Part shown: positions 46,067-57,043 of the stretch, one piece after another | How the letters are laid out: the number at the start of each line of letters is the position of its first letter | How positions within the stretch are numbered: position 1 is the stretch's first letter | Notes under the pieces: generated by a model | Told to the model about the DNA's origin: nothing | The model's input: only the letters and a program-made list of their open reading frames with translations | Databases searched by the model: none | NCBI GenBank assembly: GCA_024663395.1 | Contig: JANFAH010000032.1 | Coordinates: forward strand, 248,001-312,000 | Source of the DNA: Pisolithus tinctorius | Lineage: Eukaryota; Basidiomycota; Agaricomycetes; Boletales; Pisolithaceae | DNA length: 64,000 nucleotides | Reading direction: 5' to 3' | Program-made: the position numbers and the translations under genes

Positions 46067-47699
46067 GCCCAAACCAACTAACAACCCTCACTTAGCAGTT
46101 CAACCAGATTTCACCTCTGAGAAATATCATCAAGCCTGAGAATGCCTCATAAACAATGATGTCAACCATGACACAGCAGCAGCCCAGCTAGCTCTCTACT
46201 GGATGCTAAACAATGACTTAGAAAAAGAAGAATGGGATCACCAAGTCCTCCAAGAACAACAAGAAGCTGCAGAGAAGGTGAGGCTAGAAGAAGAAGAGTG
46301 AGAGAGACCAGAGTGAGAGCAAGTGCTACAAGAAGAGAAGAAGAAGTACTGTCACAAGTATGCTGCAGTCCCCCAGGACACTGTAGTCCCAGCAGACCCC
46401 ATCATCATCCCTTCCCAAATCGCAGCATGCAGACTCTGCAAGGTGGATTTCATTGAGCTCTACTACTTCACAAACAAAGGTCTATGCAATGCAGAGCTGA
46501 CCATATGCTCAACAGATGACGATGCCTTGACCCTCCTCCAGACAGGAGATGGCCTTCACTCCTTCATACCCCTAGCATCAGCCCAAGCAAAAGGCACAGT
46601 CACCAAAGACAAAGACCTCACCTGGGAGGAATTCTCAGAGGCCACCCACAGGCTAGCCAATGCTATGAAGGAGAACAACTGGGAGGCCAACAACATCAGC
46701 AACCACATCAAATTCTGGCTAGCACTTGAAAACCACCCCTGGAGACACAGGCATTGTGAGATCAGCAAGAGAGCCTTGCTCATCTACCAAGCCAGAGTAC
46801 ACAGAAGATGGCATGACATGCTAGACACCAAACAATCCTTCAACATCATGCACATCAATGACATAATCCTAGCACAGATCAGAGATGAGCTAGTGCACTC
46901 AGCATGGGTCGCAGAACTGGAGTCCCTGAAACAGGTCAGTCCTCCCTCTCACCTCACCATAGCGCAAAGAGCAGCACCACTGACAATCACTTGCTCCTCC
47001 CCTTTCCCCCCCCTTTTTTTTGTCCTCCCCTTCCAATACTGCTTTCCTCACTGGCTGCATGCCCTCCCTACCCCCCCCTCACACAGCATTAGCCCTGGGC
47101 TGTGACACCAAACATGGCCAATGCCCCCCCCCACACCCCACCCTACCTGATTACACATCAGTGTGCTCTTGGGCTACATGCCTCTCTGCCTGTCAATTAC
47201 ACATCGAACCCCAACGGCTACATGCCTTCACCCCACTACCCCACATGGCTACATGCCCACACTCTCACATACTGGGTGAAATGGCTACATGCCCCCCCCC
47301 TCCTTTCCTACCCACAGATCACTGGCAGATATAATGCTGGACTCAGTAACCAAACTGTGTCCAGAGCATACCCCCAGACCAAGCGCCAACAATCCCCCAC
47401 CAGCACCCCAGGAGACCCCAATGAGAGGTACAGACCTTTTCAGACCCCAATGAGCCAGCCAGATTCAGGCCCCCTACCAGTCTGTGCAGTTTGCCTCAGC
47501 AGAGAGCATCACAACATCCCAGTCATTGAATGCTGAGCCCCCCACACATGGGACAACAAGCATGACACCTTCTCAGAGCACATACACAGGGTCCTCTACT
47601 CCAGAAAAGGCCTCTGCCTCTGCCCAAGATGGCAACACAAAGAAGGCTGTTCAGAGCGGCATGACTCCATGCACCTCTGCTCCAGCTGCAGACTCATGA
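46067..47699 (+). pseudogene. Gag-like gene of DIRS-like element K
   Basis: ATG at 46067 (MPKPTNN). The frame continues to about 46935 apart from three TGA stops (near 46138, 46301 and 46313) at CGA-compatible codons. A Glu/Gln-rich coiled coil is followed by KYAAVP, a tryptophan-rich core (LTWEEFSEAT, NHPWRHRH, WHDML), and an interruption near 46935-47310. A Cys/His-rich part follows (CPRWQHKEGC..., SMHLCSSC, HGASKCP, 47620-47725). I recognise the order as that of a Gag-like family common in Agaricomycetes genomes next to DIRS-type reverse transcriptases. Frameshifts near 46320 and 47530 show it is dead. Confidence 0.65.
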
Positions 47700-47879
47700 C
47701 TCATGGTGCTAGCAAATGCCCTTGAGCACAGACAGCTCCACCCCCACACCCCATATAAAGCAGATGCCTGGGAGCGAGCCCTTCATGGCTTGCATTGCCC
47801 TCAGCACTTTGCATTGATACCAGAAGGCTTATGACATGGTTTCTTAATAGATTTCCCCCCAATCTTGCATACCCAGTCC

Positions 47880-50089
47880 CCTCCTAATAAAGTTTCCATT
47901 AATACATACTGAGATAAGTTCGAAGAAATTGTTAATAAAGAGATAACCAAAGGGAGATTCATTGGCCCTTTTGGGTTTAATGAACTGCAGTCCCTGATTG
48001 GACCTTTCCAATCCTCACCACTAGCCCTGATCCCAAAGCCAGGTAAACCAGGCAAATTTCGACTAATTCAGAATTTCTCTTTCCCCCTGTCACCAACACC
48101 ACACCACCCTAACCCCTTGTCATAACCGTGCATTCACTCTAGGTCTTTACTCACTCCACACCCTCTTCCACCAGTCATTCACTCACTCTGCACCAACTCT
48201 GCCCAACTCCTGTTGGTTGCGAACCATCTCTGCTCTGACTGCTGTTGGACTTGTGTTGCTCTCCTACCGGACCAAGCAGACTGTTCTCTGAGTGGTCATG
48301 TGACTACCTTTGGACTTCTCCCTGACAGTGCGCAGTCAGGTACTCCACAGCACACACACCACATGGTCCAGTGTCTGGACTGTTTCCTTTTCTGGATGTT
48401 CTATGTTACCTGTTCATATGTCCTCCATCTACCCTTCATTCATTGTCTAGGAAGTTTTTACTTGAAAATTTCTGGGTCTCTGTATGTCAGTTCTGATTCT
48501 GGTTACTGTACCTCCATAGTAGTATAAAAGCATGTATCATACTCTGCCATTCCTCAGGATGAATATCAACATAGTTCCTACTCCTTCTGTCTTTGACCTC
48601 TGTCTGTCAGAGTTACCTCCAACTATCCATCTGTACTCTCCCTCTGAAATACAAGGGCTGAGATCATGCAAGGGGGTAGTGCATGAGCTAAACCTGACAC
48701 CCTCACTCCGCTCCACCTTTGCTTTGGTGGACTTTGTTCCTGCCACCACTCTGCCAGTTGGAGTTCTGTTCTTTTGTGTTGGACTTGCTTCTGAACCACT
48801 CTCTAGACCTTGTATAGCATCGGAGTTGGTCAGAGTAGGCCCAGACTTGACACCCCTCCATCAATTCCACCATATCCACAGAAAACTTCCCATGCACATG
48901 GGGCAAATTCTCCATTGTATTCTTACTGGTCTCCAGACTCCCACCAGGGTCTGAAATAGCCATGTGCAATGTAGCAGAAGCCTATCGAACCATCCCCCTC
49001 CACCCATCCCAATGGCCAGCAGCTGTAGTGAGGATCTCCAACATGCAGGCATGCATAGACATGTGCCTAGCCTTTGGCACTTCACCCTCAGCAGGCATGT
49101 ACAGAAGGTTAGCAGATGCAGAAGTTGAGATCTTTAGGAGCTGGGGTATCAGCCCACTTGACAAATGGGTAGATGACCATTTCTTCGTCAGAATACAAAA
49201 ACAGTACCTACAAGAATACAATGCCTCCAGACAACAATGGAACATGCAGATAGCTCCAGCTGGCCTGCAGCATTCAGGCAGCAGAGTCTTCTTCAAAGGC
49301 ATCACACATGAAGACAGATCCTTCAAAGAGTTCAATGAAGACTGCCACCACCCCTTAACCAATCACTCAGCAGACACCCCTAGATCTGAACACAATGCAG
49401 CCTTCACCTACAATTTCAATGACATCAATGTGATCTCTAGAGAACTCAGCATTCCCTGGGAGGCAGAAAAAGATCAGAGCTTCCAACACTCCACGATATA
49501 CATTGGTTTCCTATGGGATCTACAGCACCGAGTAGTGACCTTAAGCAAAAACAAGACTACCAAATATCTACAAGCCATTCATGAATGGCTCAAATGACAG
49601 GTACACATGCTACAAGACACACAGGAACTGTACAGCAAGCTTTTGGATGCATCCTCCTTGCTTCCTCAAGGACACATGTACCTAACCAGCTTAGAGTGCA
49701 TGATCACAGTTTGCTCACCGAAGCCTTTCTTACCTCACAGGCCAGACAAACACTGCCAAACAGACCTCGAATGGTGGACAAATGCACTACAGGAAGGGAA
49801 AGTCCAACACCCACTGCTCCCCCCTCCCACCTGAGTAGACCTCCAAGCATATTCAGATGCTAGCTCTGGTTTTGGTGTTGGAATTGTCATCAGAGAAAAA
49901 TGGAGGGCCTGGCACCTCATCCCAGGCTGGAAATCAGCAGGATCCAAATGTGACATCAGCTGGGCAGAAGCCATTGGCTTCAAATTCCTCATCAGCACGA
50001 TCAACACGATCCTATCTTCCCCAACCCACATCATTGTATATGGTAACAACACTGGCATCATGGAAGGGTGGTGGACAGGCAGACATCAG
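47880..50089 (+). pseudogene. DIRS-like reverse transcriptase and RNase H
   Basis: The reverse transcriptase starts near 47890 and is cut by a solo LTR at 48118-48852; removing it with one copy of CCCCT rejoins the frame. Motifs: GRFIGPFG near 47952, PLALIPKPGKPGKFRLIQN near 48020-48075, DVxxAYRTIPLHP-like at 48968-49005, and WVDDHFF at 49165-49185 as the catalytic box. RNase H: AYSDASSGFGVGI (49850-49890) and GxNTGIMEGWW (50040-50075). The V-D-D box and the RNase H layout are DIRS-like, not gypsy-like. No tyrosine recombinase was found, because the X-type LTR starts at 50090. Confidence 0.75.
48118..48852 (+). repeat. Solo LTR, L family, TSD CCCCT
   Basis: 735 bp, TGTCATAACC...GACTTGACA, flanked by CCCCT (48113-48117 and 48853-48857). 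TATAAAAG lies near 48522. Same family as 1538-2270. Confidence 0.94.
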
Positions 50090-50118
50090 TGTAAGGAATC
50101 CACATTCCTTGGACACAC

Positions 50119-51964
50119 TGTCACACACCAAAGGTGTTGTGAACATGGTTACAGCTGACTCTGCCTAACTCATTGACAAGTTGTGCACAGTGCCCAAGCA
50201 TGCAGATGAAGACTAAAGGCCTCATGCATAGAAAGACTGTCGGACATTAACAGTCATCCTTCGCACAAGAACGAGTTGTCAGTGCTAAAGAGAAAAGAGG
50301 AAGCAAGTTAAGTGCACGTTAAAGGTTTTTAGCACCTGTGTACGGCATTCTGGTTTTCGTCATATCTCCACCATTTCCAAAGATATTGACTCCATTCCCA
50401 CACTCACTTAAAGTGCTCAGCTCCACAATTCTTCCTTCCAAATTTGGAGAGGATCCTCGCACCCTGCACATTTCTACAGCACTCCATCCATCAGATGCTC
50501 ATTTCGCTAAGTCCATCAATCATGGCCACCTCTTCATCAGTCATCTTGCTTGTCTCATTTGCCAGAGACAGTGGCTATGTATATCTGCCAGGCATTCCCA
50601 CCAGCTTCCATCCTGAAGCCCCCTGGTTCATTCCATCATTGTCAGCCCCATCTCATCCCATGCAGCTTGGTCAGCGTGTTCTCCTTGTCAGCATGACTTC
50701 CAGAAGGACGTTTTTTGGTCACCTCAGGTCTGTCACTCGGTTAGAAAGGTCTTATGTGGTCGTTTCAGTCTCTCTGGTTGATGAAGCATATGGATTGTTC
50801 CTCCCTGCTCCCTGCACCGTCTTTATTCCAGTCTCGTCCATCATTCTTCCCACACTGCGACAGCTGCAGCATGGTCTACTGTCCTCCAGCCTCCCTGATC
50901 GCATTCATGATGAGTATGACATGCATCTTGCCTTCTTACTGCAAGATCCAGCAGAAGACATCCCCCCTTCTCCTCCTCCTCTGTCAGAGCCCTGTTCATG
51001 AAGTTTTTGTTAACTTTGCTGAGAGGACAAAAGGGTGGGAGACGTGATCGCATATGCTCTCATTGCCCCACAGACCCCCAATGCCCTAGCCCCCTTTGAC
51101 ACCTGACTCATGCCCTGCAATTCTGGAATTAATACTTCCCTATCTGGAAACACCATCCATCTGTCATGCCATCTTTGGATCTAGAGATGTCTCTGCCAAG
51201 ATCTAACTTGCATCACCACCCCTGTGATATCAGTGCACTTACTCAGTTTCTGATTCTATTTGACTCATTTTGTGATATTTTGACTATCCTTGACTCGTTC
51301 ATTGCCAATACTTACCAATCTTCTTTGCTTGCTTACTTTTCATTTCTTGCTTACTCATCATGATTACTCAGTCCTGACTCATTACTTACCAAGTGTTTGT
51401 GCCTTGTTTGTCACAAGCTATGCTCCCCCCTCAGTATATAAACCCCCATGTACTTAGCTACAAAAAAGCAATCAGAAGTCACTCAGCAGTCAGTTCAGTG
51501 CCTATCTCGTTGTCGACAGTTGAGGCTCATTCAGAAGAGTCTATCTGTCATCATTCATATCATTGGTAGTTGAGGCTCTACAAAGGGGTCTATCTACCTC
51601 CATCATTCATCTGAAGCTTTATCCCCACTTAGTCAGCAAGTCCTGCTTAGTCATCCATCCAACTCCTGCGTAACTCGTCATTGACTTGTGCCAGGAGCAC
51701 GTCTTATCAAAGTCCGTCATCCCAAGTCCTTTCAGCTGAACACCCCTGCTCTGTTCAGCATCCCCTTCTCAATCAGCATTCATTCATCCTCTCCTGCATA
51801 ACTTGTCGATGACTTGCACCAGGAGCCCTCTACTTGAAGTCCCCCCCACACATTTAGGTTTCTCTGCACTCCAGGTTCCATGGAGGCAAACCACCACTCG
51901 CTCTTATTTGTCTTTTGTGTTGGATTTGTTTGGTTTTCACCAGCATTCCACACTTTGACTCACA
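50119..51964 (+). mobile_element. 1.84-kb TG...CA repeat, copy 2
   Basis: TGTCACACACC...TTGACTCACA, 1846 bp, with ACAC before (50115-50118) and GCAC after (51965-51968); one base differs. A TATA-like GTATATAAACC lies near 51435. Full-length match to 17191-19026 on the other strand. Confidence 0.82.
50522..51001 (+). CDS. Conserved 159-residue ORF, copy 2
   Basis: A 480-base frame from ATG to TGA, colinear without gaps with 18143-18622. It keeps the segments LLVSFARDSGY, SMTSRRTFFG and HDEYDMHLAFLLQDPAEDIPP (the last split here as HDEYDMH then LAFLLQDP and AEDIPP). The first ATG in the aligned region is conserved in all three copies. Product unknown. Confidence 0.45.
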   Translation: MATSSSVILLVSFARDSGYVYLPGIPTSFHPEAPWFIPSLSAPSHPMQLGQRVLLVSMTSRRTFFGHLRSVTRLERSYVVVSVSLVDEAYGLFLPAPCTVFIPVSSIILPTLRQLQHGLLSSSLPDRIHDEYDMHLAFLLQDPAEDIPPSPPPLSEPCS

Positions 51965-52079
51965 GCACAAGCCCCTATCTTCGGCTATTCCATGACTATC
52001 ATTATGTTCCCAGATCCCTGTCATTCACCACCACTTGCATACTACCTTCTCACCTACCTCACTACCCTCCCATGCCAGT

Positions 52080-54563
52080 CTGCTGACTTTGACCAAGCAA
52101 TGTGGTAGTTACCACAAAAGCAGTTACAGAATTCATGGCAACTACCACTTCCCAATATAGACAATGCCCCCTGAGTGACAACCTCTGTCAGTGTTTGAAA
52201 AAAATTCAGATTGGAATGTTCCCATGGCAGGTTACCCTGTCACGAATATTGATAATTGGCACCTGTACTGTGGCTATACAGATGAGCATGTGACCAGTAG
52301 ATGTGATGGTCACATGATGAGTGACATAAGCAGGGATGACCCTAGATCACATGATTTTTACATAATTGATTATGTGATGGTGATCCTCTGGAGTGTTCTG
52401 TTATGTAATTTATCAGGTGATCGTGGGAAAATATGCATGTGACTTAATCAATGTCACATGACAAGGTACAATCATAGATCATCCAACCTATTACATAATG
52501 ATCACATGTCAGTTTCTCCCCAGAACACTTGGTTATGTAATGGGTCACATGATTGTGTGACAATAGACATGTGACCACTCCTGCAGCATCACATGACAAG
52601 GTACAATTATAGATCATGTGACCTTTTACATAATGATCATGTGGCACTCCGGACCATTGGCTTATGTAATAGGTCACATGACTGTACTCATCATGTGATC
52701 TCACCTCTAGCACTCTGCACATGACTCAATCCATATCACATGACCAGCAATCCCACCCCTATTCGCATGCCAGGCACTTGTGGCTGTGCTAAAAATGCGA
52801 ATTGTGTCCCCACCCATTCAATTCTTGACATATGGATCTGGATTGTTGTGTGTAGAATAGGCTACCATGTTGCTACACATTTTCAAAGGCACAGCTGGTT
52901 TTGTCCAGTAGTTGCTGAGATATAATGGAAATGAAAATGCCAACAAAACATCACATCATTCATCTTACACATCCTTCATGCCATATCTGAAACTTCAGGA
53001 GGGTTGAAGAAGATTCCTTCAATGCATTTCCAAAGTTTCAAGTTTATCCATTTAGAATTGAGTGAACAGCAAGCCAAATACTGATCCCAGAAGTGTGGGA
53101 AAGCTTCAAAAAGAGAAAATAAAATAGTGGAGATTTTGAAAACATATGAAAAACATAGCACAGCACATCCCACAGTGCAGCTACCACTACCAGAACTTAG
53201 GTGAGGGATATTGGGACATGGTGGAAGATATTAGTAACAAGTGCCTGATGTGATACTCACTGCAAATGGTCAAAAATGCGAAATGGTACACTTGACTCAT
53301 TGAGACAATGGGAGATTTATGCCAGTGCAAGGTCAACACCACTACCCCATTGCACACATTTTCGCAATTTTGACATGTTTAAGTGGATATCTCATGAGGC
53401 ACATGGTGCCAACATGGTAGGCCATATTGCTGTATTCCTCACCCAAAGTCTGGGGTTGGCAGGGTCACTGTGATGTGTGCAAATCCACATTTGTGATATG
53501 TTTTCAAAATCTCCATATGTTATTTTGGGACTTTTTCCCACCTTCCCACACTCTTGAATCTTTATTTTGCATCTTGCTCTCTCAGATCTGAGTGGGGTGA
53601 CACCAAACTTTGTCTATGACTTGATATGCATGTGTCCAACCCTTCTGAAGTGTCAGATATGGCATGAAGGATGTGTAAGATGAATGATGTGATGTTTTGT
53701 TGGCATTTTCATTTCCATTATATCTCAGCAACTACTGGACAAAACCAGCTGTGCCTTTGAAAATGTGTAGCAACATGGTAGCCTATTCTACACACAACAA
53801 TCCAGATCCATATGTCAAGAATTGAATGGGTGGGGACACAATTCGCATTTTTAGCACAGCCACAAGTGCCTGGCATGCGAATAGGGGTGGGATTGCTGGT
53901 CATGTGATATGGATTGAGTCATGTGCAGAGTGCTAGAGGTGAGATCACATGATGAGTACAGTCATGTGACCTATTACATAAGCCAATGGTCCGGAGTGCC
54001 ACATGATCATTATGTAAAAGGTCACATGATCTATAATTGTACCTTGTCATGTGATGCTGCAGGAGTGGTCACATGTCTATTGTCACACAATCATGTGACC
54101 CATTACATAACCAAGTGTTCTGGGGAGAAACTGACATGTGATCATTATGTAATAGGTTGGATGATCTATGATTGTACCTTGTCATGTGACATTGATTAAG
54201 TCACATGCATATTTTCCCACAATCACCTGATAAATTACATAACAGAACACTCCAGAGGATCACCATCACATAATCAATTATGTAAAAATCATGTGATCTA
54301 GGGTCATCCCTGCTTATGTCACTCATCATGTGACCATCACATCTACTGGTCACATGCTCATCTGTATAGCCACAGTACAGGTGCCAATTATCAATATTCG
54401 TGACAGGGTAACCTGCCATGGGAACATTCCAATCTGAATTTTTTTCAAACACTGACAGAGGTTGTCACTCAGGGGGCATTGTCTATATTGGGAAGTGGTA
54501 GTTGCCATGAATTCTGTAACTGCTTTTGTGGTAATTACCATGGTCATTTGGTCAAAATCAGCT
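52080..54563. mobile_element. Giant palindromic element, 2.5 kb
   Basis: The arms 52110-53009 and 53634-54533 are inverse copies without indels (position i pairs with 106643-i). The only difference I noticed is one CpG transition pair (52422 and 54221). The inner 620 bases still pair in part, with divergence (for example the word near 53130 and its mate near 53510). The ends read TGCTGACTTTGACC and its inverse GGTCAAAATCAGC. It interrupts the X-type LTR. Frames in the arms are shadows of the palindrome. No transposase; a foldback or MITE-like non-autonomous DNA element is the most likely explanation. No clear target duplication. Confidence 0.75.
52454..52724 (+). repeat. Two tandem units of about 135 bp in the palindrome arm
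   Basis: Each unit has TCACATGACAAGGTACAAT, TTACATAATGATCA and TTATGTAAT..GGTCACATGA. The other arm has the inverse pair at 53919-54189. The dense TCACATGA / TACATAAT words near the ends recall subterminal transposase-binding repeats. Confidence 0.7.
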
Positions 54564-54729
54564 GATATGGCTGCCACACCCTCGTTCTCTCTTGTGCAAT
54601 GTTATACCTGCAGCCACTGTGCTCTGGCCACTTCTTTTCCCTCAGACTCTTTCTCTTATCATGGTCTCTATTCCTTTAGTGCTTGTAGTATACCCTCAGC
54701 CTCTGTTCTGGCCTGTCTTGTGTGTATGC

Positions 54730-56136
54730 TGTCACACACCAAAGGTGTTGTGGACATGGTTACAGCTGAGTCTGCCTAACTTGTTGACAAGTTGCACACA
54801 ATGCCCATGCATGCAGATGAAGACTAAAGGCCTCATGTGTAGAAAGACTGCTGGATGTAAACAGTCATCCTTCACACAAGAACGAGTTGTCAGTGCTAAA
54901 GAGAAAAGAGGAAGCGAGTTAAGCACACATTAAAGGTTTTTAGCACCTGTGTACGGCATTCTGGTTTTCATCATATCTCCGCCATTTCCAAAGATATCAA
55001 CTCAGTTGTCACACTCACTTAAAGTGCTCAGCCCCACGATTCTTCCTTCCAAGTTTGGAGAGGATCCTCGCACCCTATGCATTTCTACAGCACTCCATCC
55101 ATCAGACACTCATTTTGCCAAGTCCATCAATCATGGCCACCTCTTCGTCGATCATCTTGCTTGTCTCATTTGCCAGAGACAATGGCTACATATTGTCAAG
55201 TACGGGGTTTCTGGGTTGAGACTGGACCAGAGACCGAAGCAGGCGCGAGGCTGAGGGTCGGGATCAGAAGGGGAGTCGAAGATACAGATGATTGGACTGA
55301 TTGGACTTAGCAACTGAGGATACAGCGCTATTCCCTTGTGTGGGTCTCAGTCCGAGTATCTACGAGTTTATATACTAGAGTAGCTATAGTACGGAGACCG
55401 GTAATGCTGGTCTCGCAAAGATTGCTAAGGTGATTGGTAAGACGAGTATTAGTAAGATGTGACTAAGACGACGGAGACCGGGACAGGTGGACCGGGGACA
55501 GGACTGGGGACAGGACTTAACTGAAATGACAGACACTGCAAAGCAGTGTCTACCACGCTAGACCAACTGGAGATACGGGATTGGCGAGGCTGAGGCTGGA
55601 CTGAGTGAGTGCGAGGCCGAGTCCGGCCAGGGTCGAGGCATGACTATGACACGTATATCTGCCAGGTGTTCCCACCAGCTTCCATCCTGAGGCCCCCTGG
55701 TTCATCCCATCATTGTCAGCCCCATCCCATCCCATGCAGCTTGGTCAGCATGTTCTCCTTGTCAGTATGACTTCCAGAAGGACATTCTTTGGTTGCCTCA
55801 GATCTGTCACTCAGTTAGAAAGGTCTTATGTGGTTGTTTTGCTCTCCCCTCTTGATGAAGCATATGGATCATTCCTCCCTGCTCCCTGCACCATCTTTAT
55901 TCCAGTCTCATCCATCATTCTTCCTGCATTGTGACAGCTGCAGTATAATCTACTGTGCTCCAGCCTCCCTGATCACATCCATGACAAGTATGACATGCAT
56001 CTTGCCTTCTTACTGCAAGATCCAGCAGAAGACATCCCCCCTTCTCCTCCTCCATCAGAGCCCCGTTCATGAAGTTTTTGTTAACTTCACTGAGAGGACA
56101 AAAGGGTGGGAGATGCAATCACATATGCTCCCATTG
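54730..56136 (+). mobile_element. 1.84-kb repeat, copy 3, truncated and interrupted
   Basis: It starts TGTCACACACC at 54730, is split by a solo LTR (55194-55651), and is cut off by LTR L at 56137. The internal frame (ATG 55133) is broken by the solo LTR, by TGA near 55936, and by a three-base loss near 56050. Confidence 0.8.
55194..55651 (-). repeat. Solo LTR, D/G family, in copy 3
   Basis: 458 bp, TGTCATAGTC...CGTACTTGACA on the minus strand. Flanks CATAT (55189-55193) and CGTAT (55652-55656) are a 5-bp duplication with one CpG transition. Confidence 0.9.
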
Positions 56137-56851
56137 TGTCAAGTCCGGGCCTACTCTGACCAACTCCGATGCTAAACAGGGTCTAGAGGAGGGTCCAGAA
56201 GCAAGTCCAACACACAGGAACAGAACTCCGACTAGCGGAGTGTTGGCAGAGACGAAGACTGCCGAAGCAAAGGTGGAATGGAGTGAGGGCGTCGGGTTTA
56301 GCTCGTGCGCTACCCCCTTGCACGATCTCAGCCCTCGTATTTCAGAGGGAGAGTACAGATGGAGAGTCGGAGATAACTCCGACAGGCAGAAGACAGAATT
56401 AGAGGGAGTAGGAACTAAGTTGATATTCATACTGAAGAACAGCAGAGTACAGTACATGCTTTTATACTGCTACAGAGGTACAGTAATTGGAATCGGAACT
56501 GACATATGGAGACTCATAAATTTTCAAGTAAAACTTCCTGGACAACGAATGAAGGGTAGACGGAGGACATACGAACGGGTAACACAGAACATCCAGAACA
56601 GGAAATAGTCCAGGTGCTGGACCATGTGGTGAGCGTGCTGCGGAGTACCTGACTGCGAAGGTAGTCATATGACCCCTCAGAGAATGGACTGCTCAGTCTG
56701 GTAGGAGAGCAACACAAGTCCGACAGCAGTCAGAGCAGAGATGGTTCACAACCAACAGAAGTTGGGCAGAGTTGGTGCGGAGTGAGCGGATGACTGGCAG
56801 AAAAGGTTGCGGAGTGAGCAAAAGACTTATGACGAACGCACAGTTATGACA
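56137..56851 (-). repeat. 3' LTR of gypsy L
   Basis: 715 bp, TGTCATAACTG...CGGACTTGACA on the minus strand, with TATAAAAG near 56460. Same family as the solo LTRs 1538-2270 and 48118-48852. Confidence 0.93.
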
Positions 56852-56866
56852 GTGCCCCCCCCCTAG
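56852..56866 (-). other. Polypurine tract of gypsy L
   Basis: Minus strand CTAGGGGGGGGGCAC abuts the 3' LTR. Confidence 0.8.
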
Positions 56867-57043
56867 GGCCTGAACCCCTGAAGGCCGCATGTACGGGACG
56901 AGATCAACACAAGTTGATCATTTGAAATTATTTTGATGCCTCGAGGATGACGGCTTTAGCCACAGCGGAGCTCCATCAGAGCTCGAAGTACTGCTTAAAA
57001 ACATGTGTTAGGGTACTGAACCTTCGTTCCTTCTTCCCTCATC

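Larger units (their letters stand above)
50090..54729 (+). repeat. X-family LTR, broken into three pieces
   Basis: The pieces 50090-50118, 51969-52079 and 54564-54729 line up in order with 319-620 at the left of the window. They are separated by the 1.84-kb repeat and the giant palindrome. The third piece is ended by another 1.84-kb copy at 54730. The sequence starts TGTAAGGAATCC. Confidence 0.7.

Noticed and set aside
52191..54452. Paired open frames in the palindrome (61 to 92 codons)
   Set aside because: They exist in both arms only because the arms are inverse copies. They are short, full of His/Tyr/Val codons from TCACATGA words, and have no motif.
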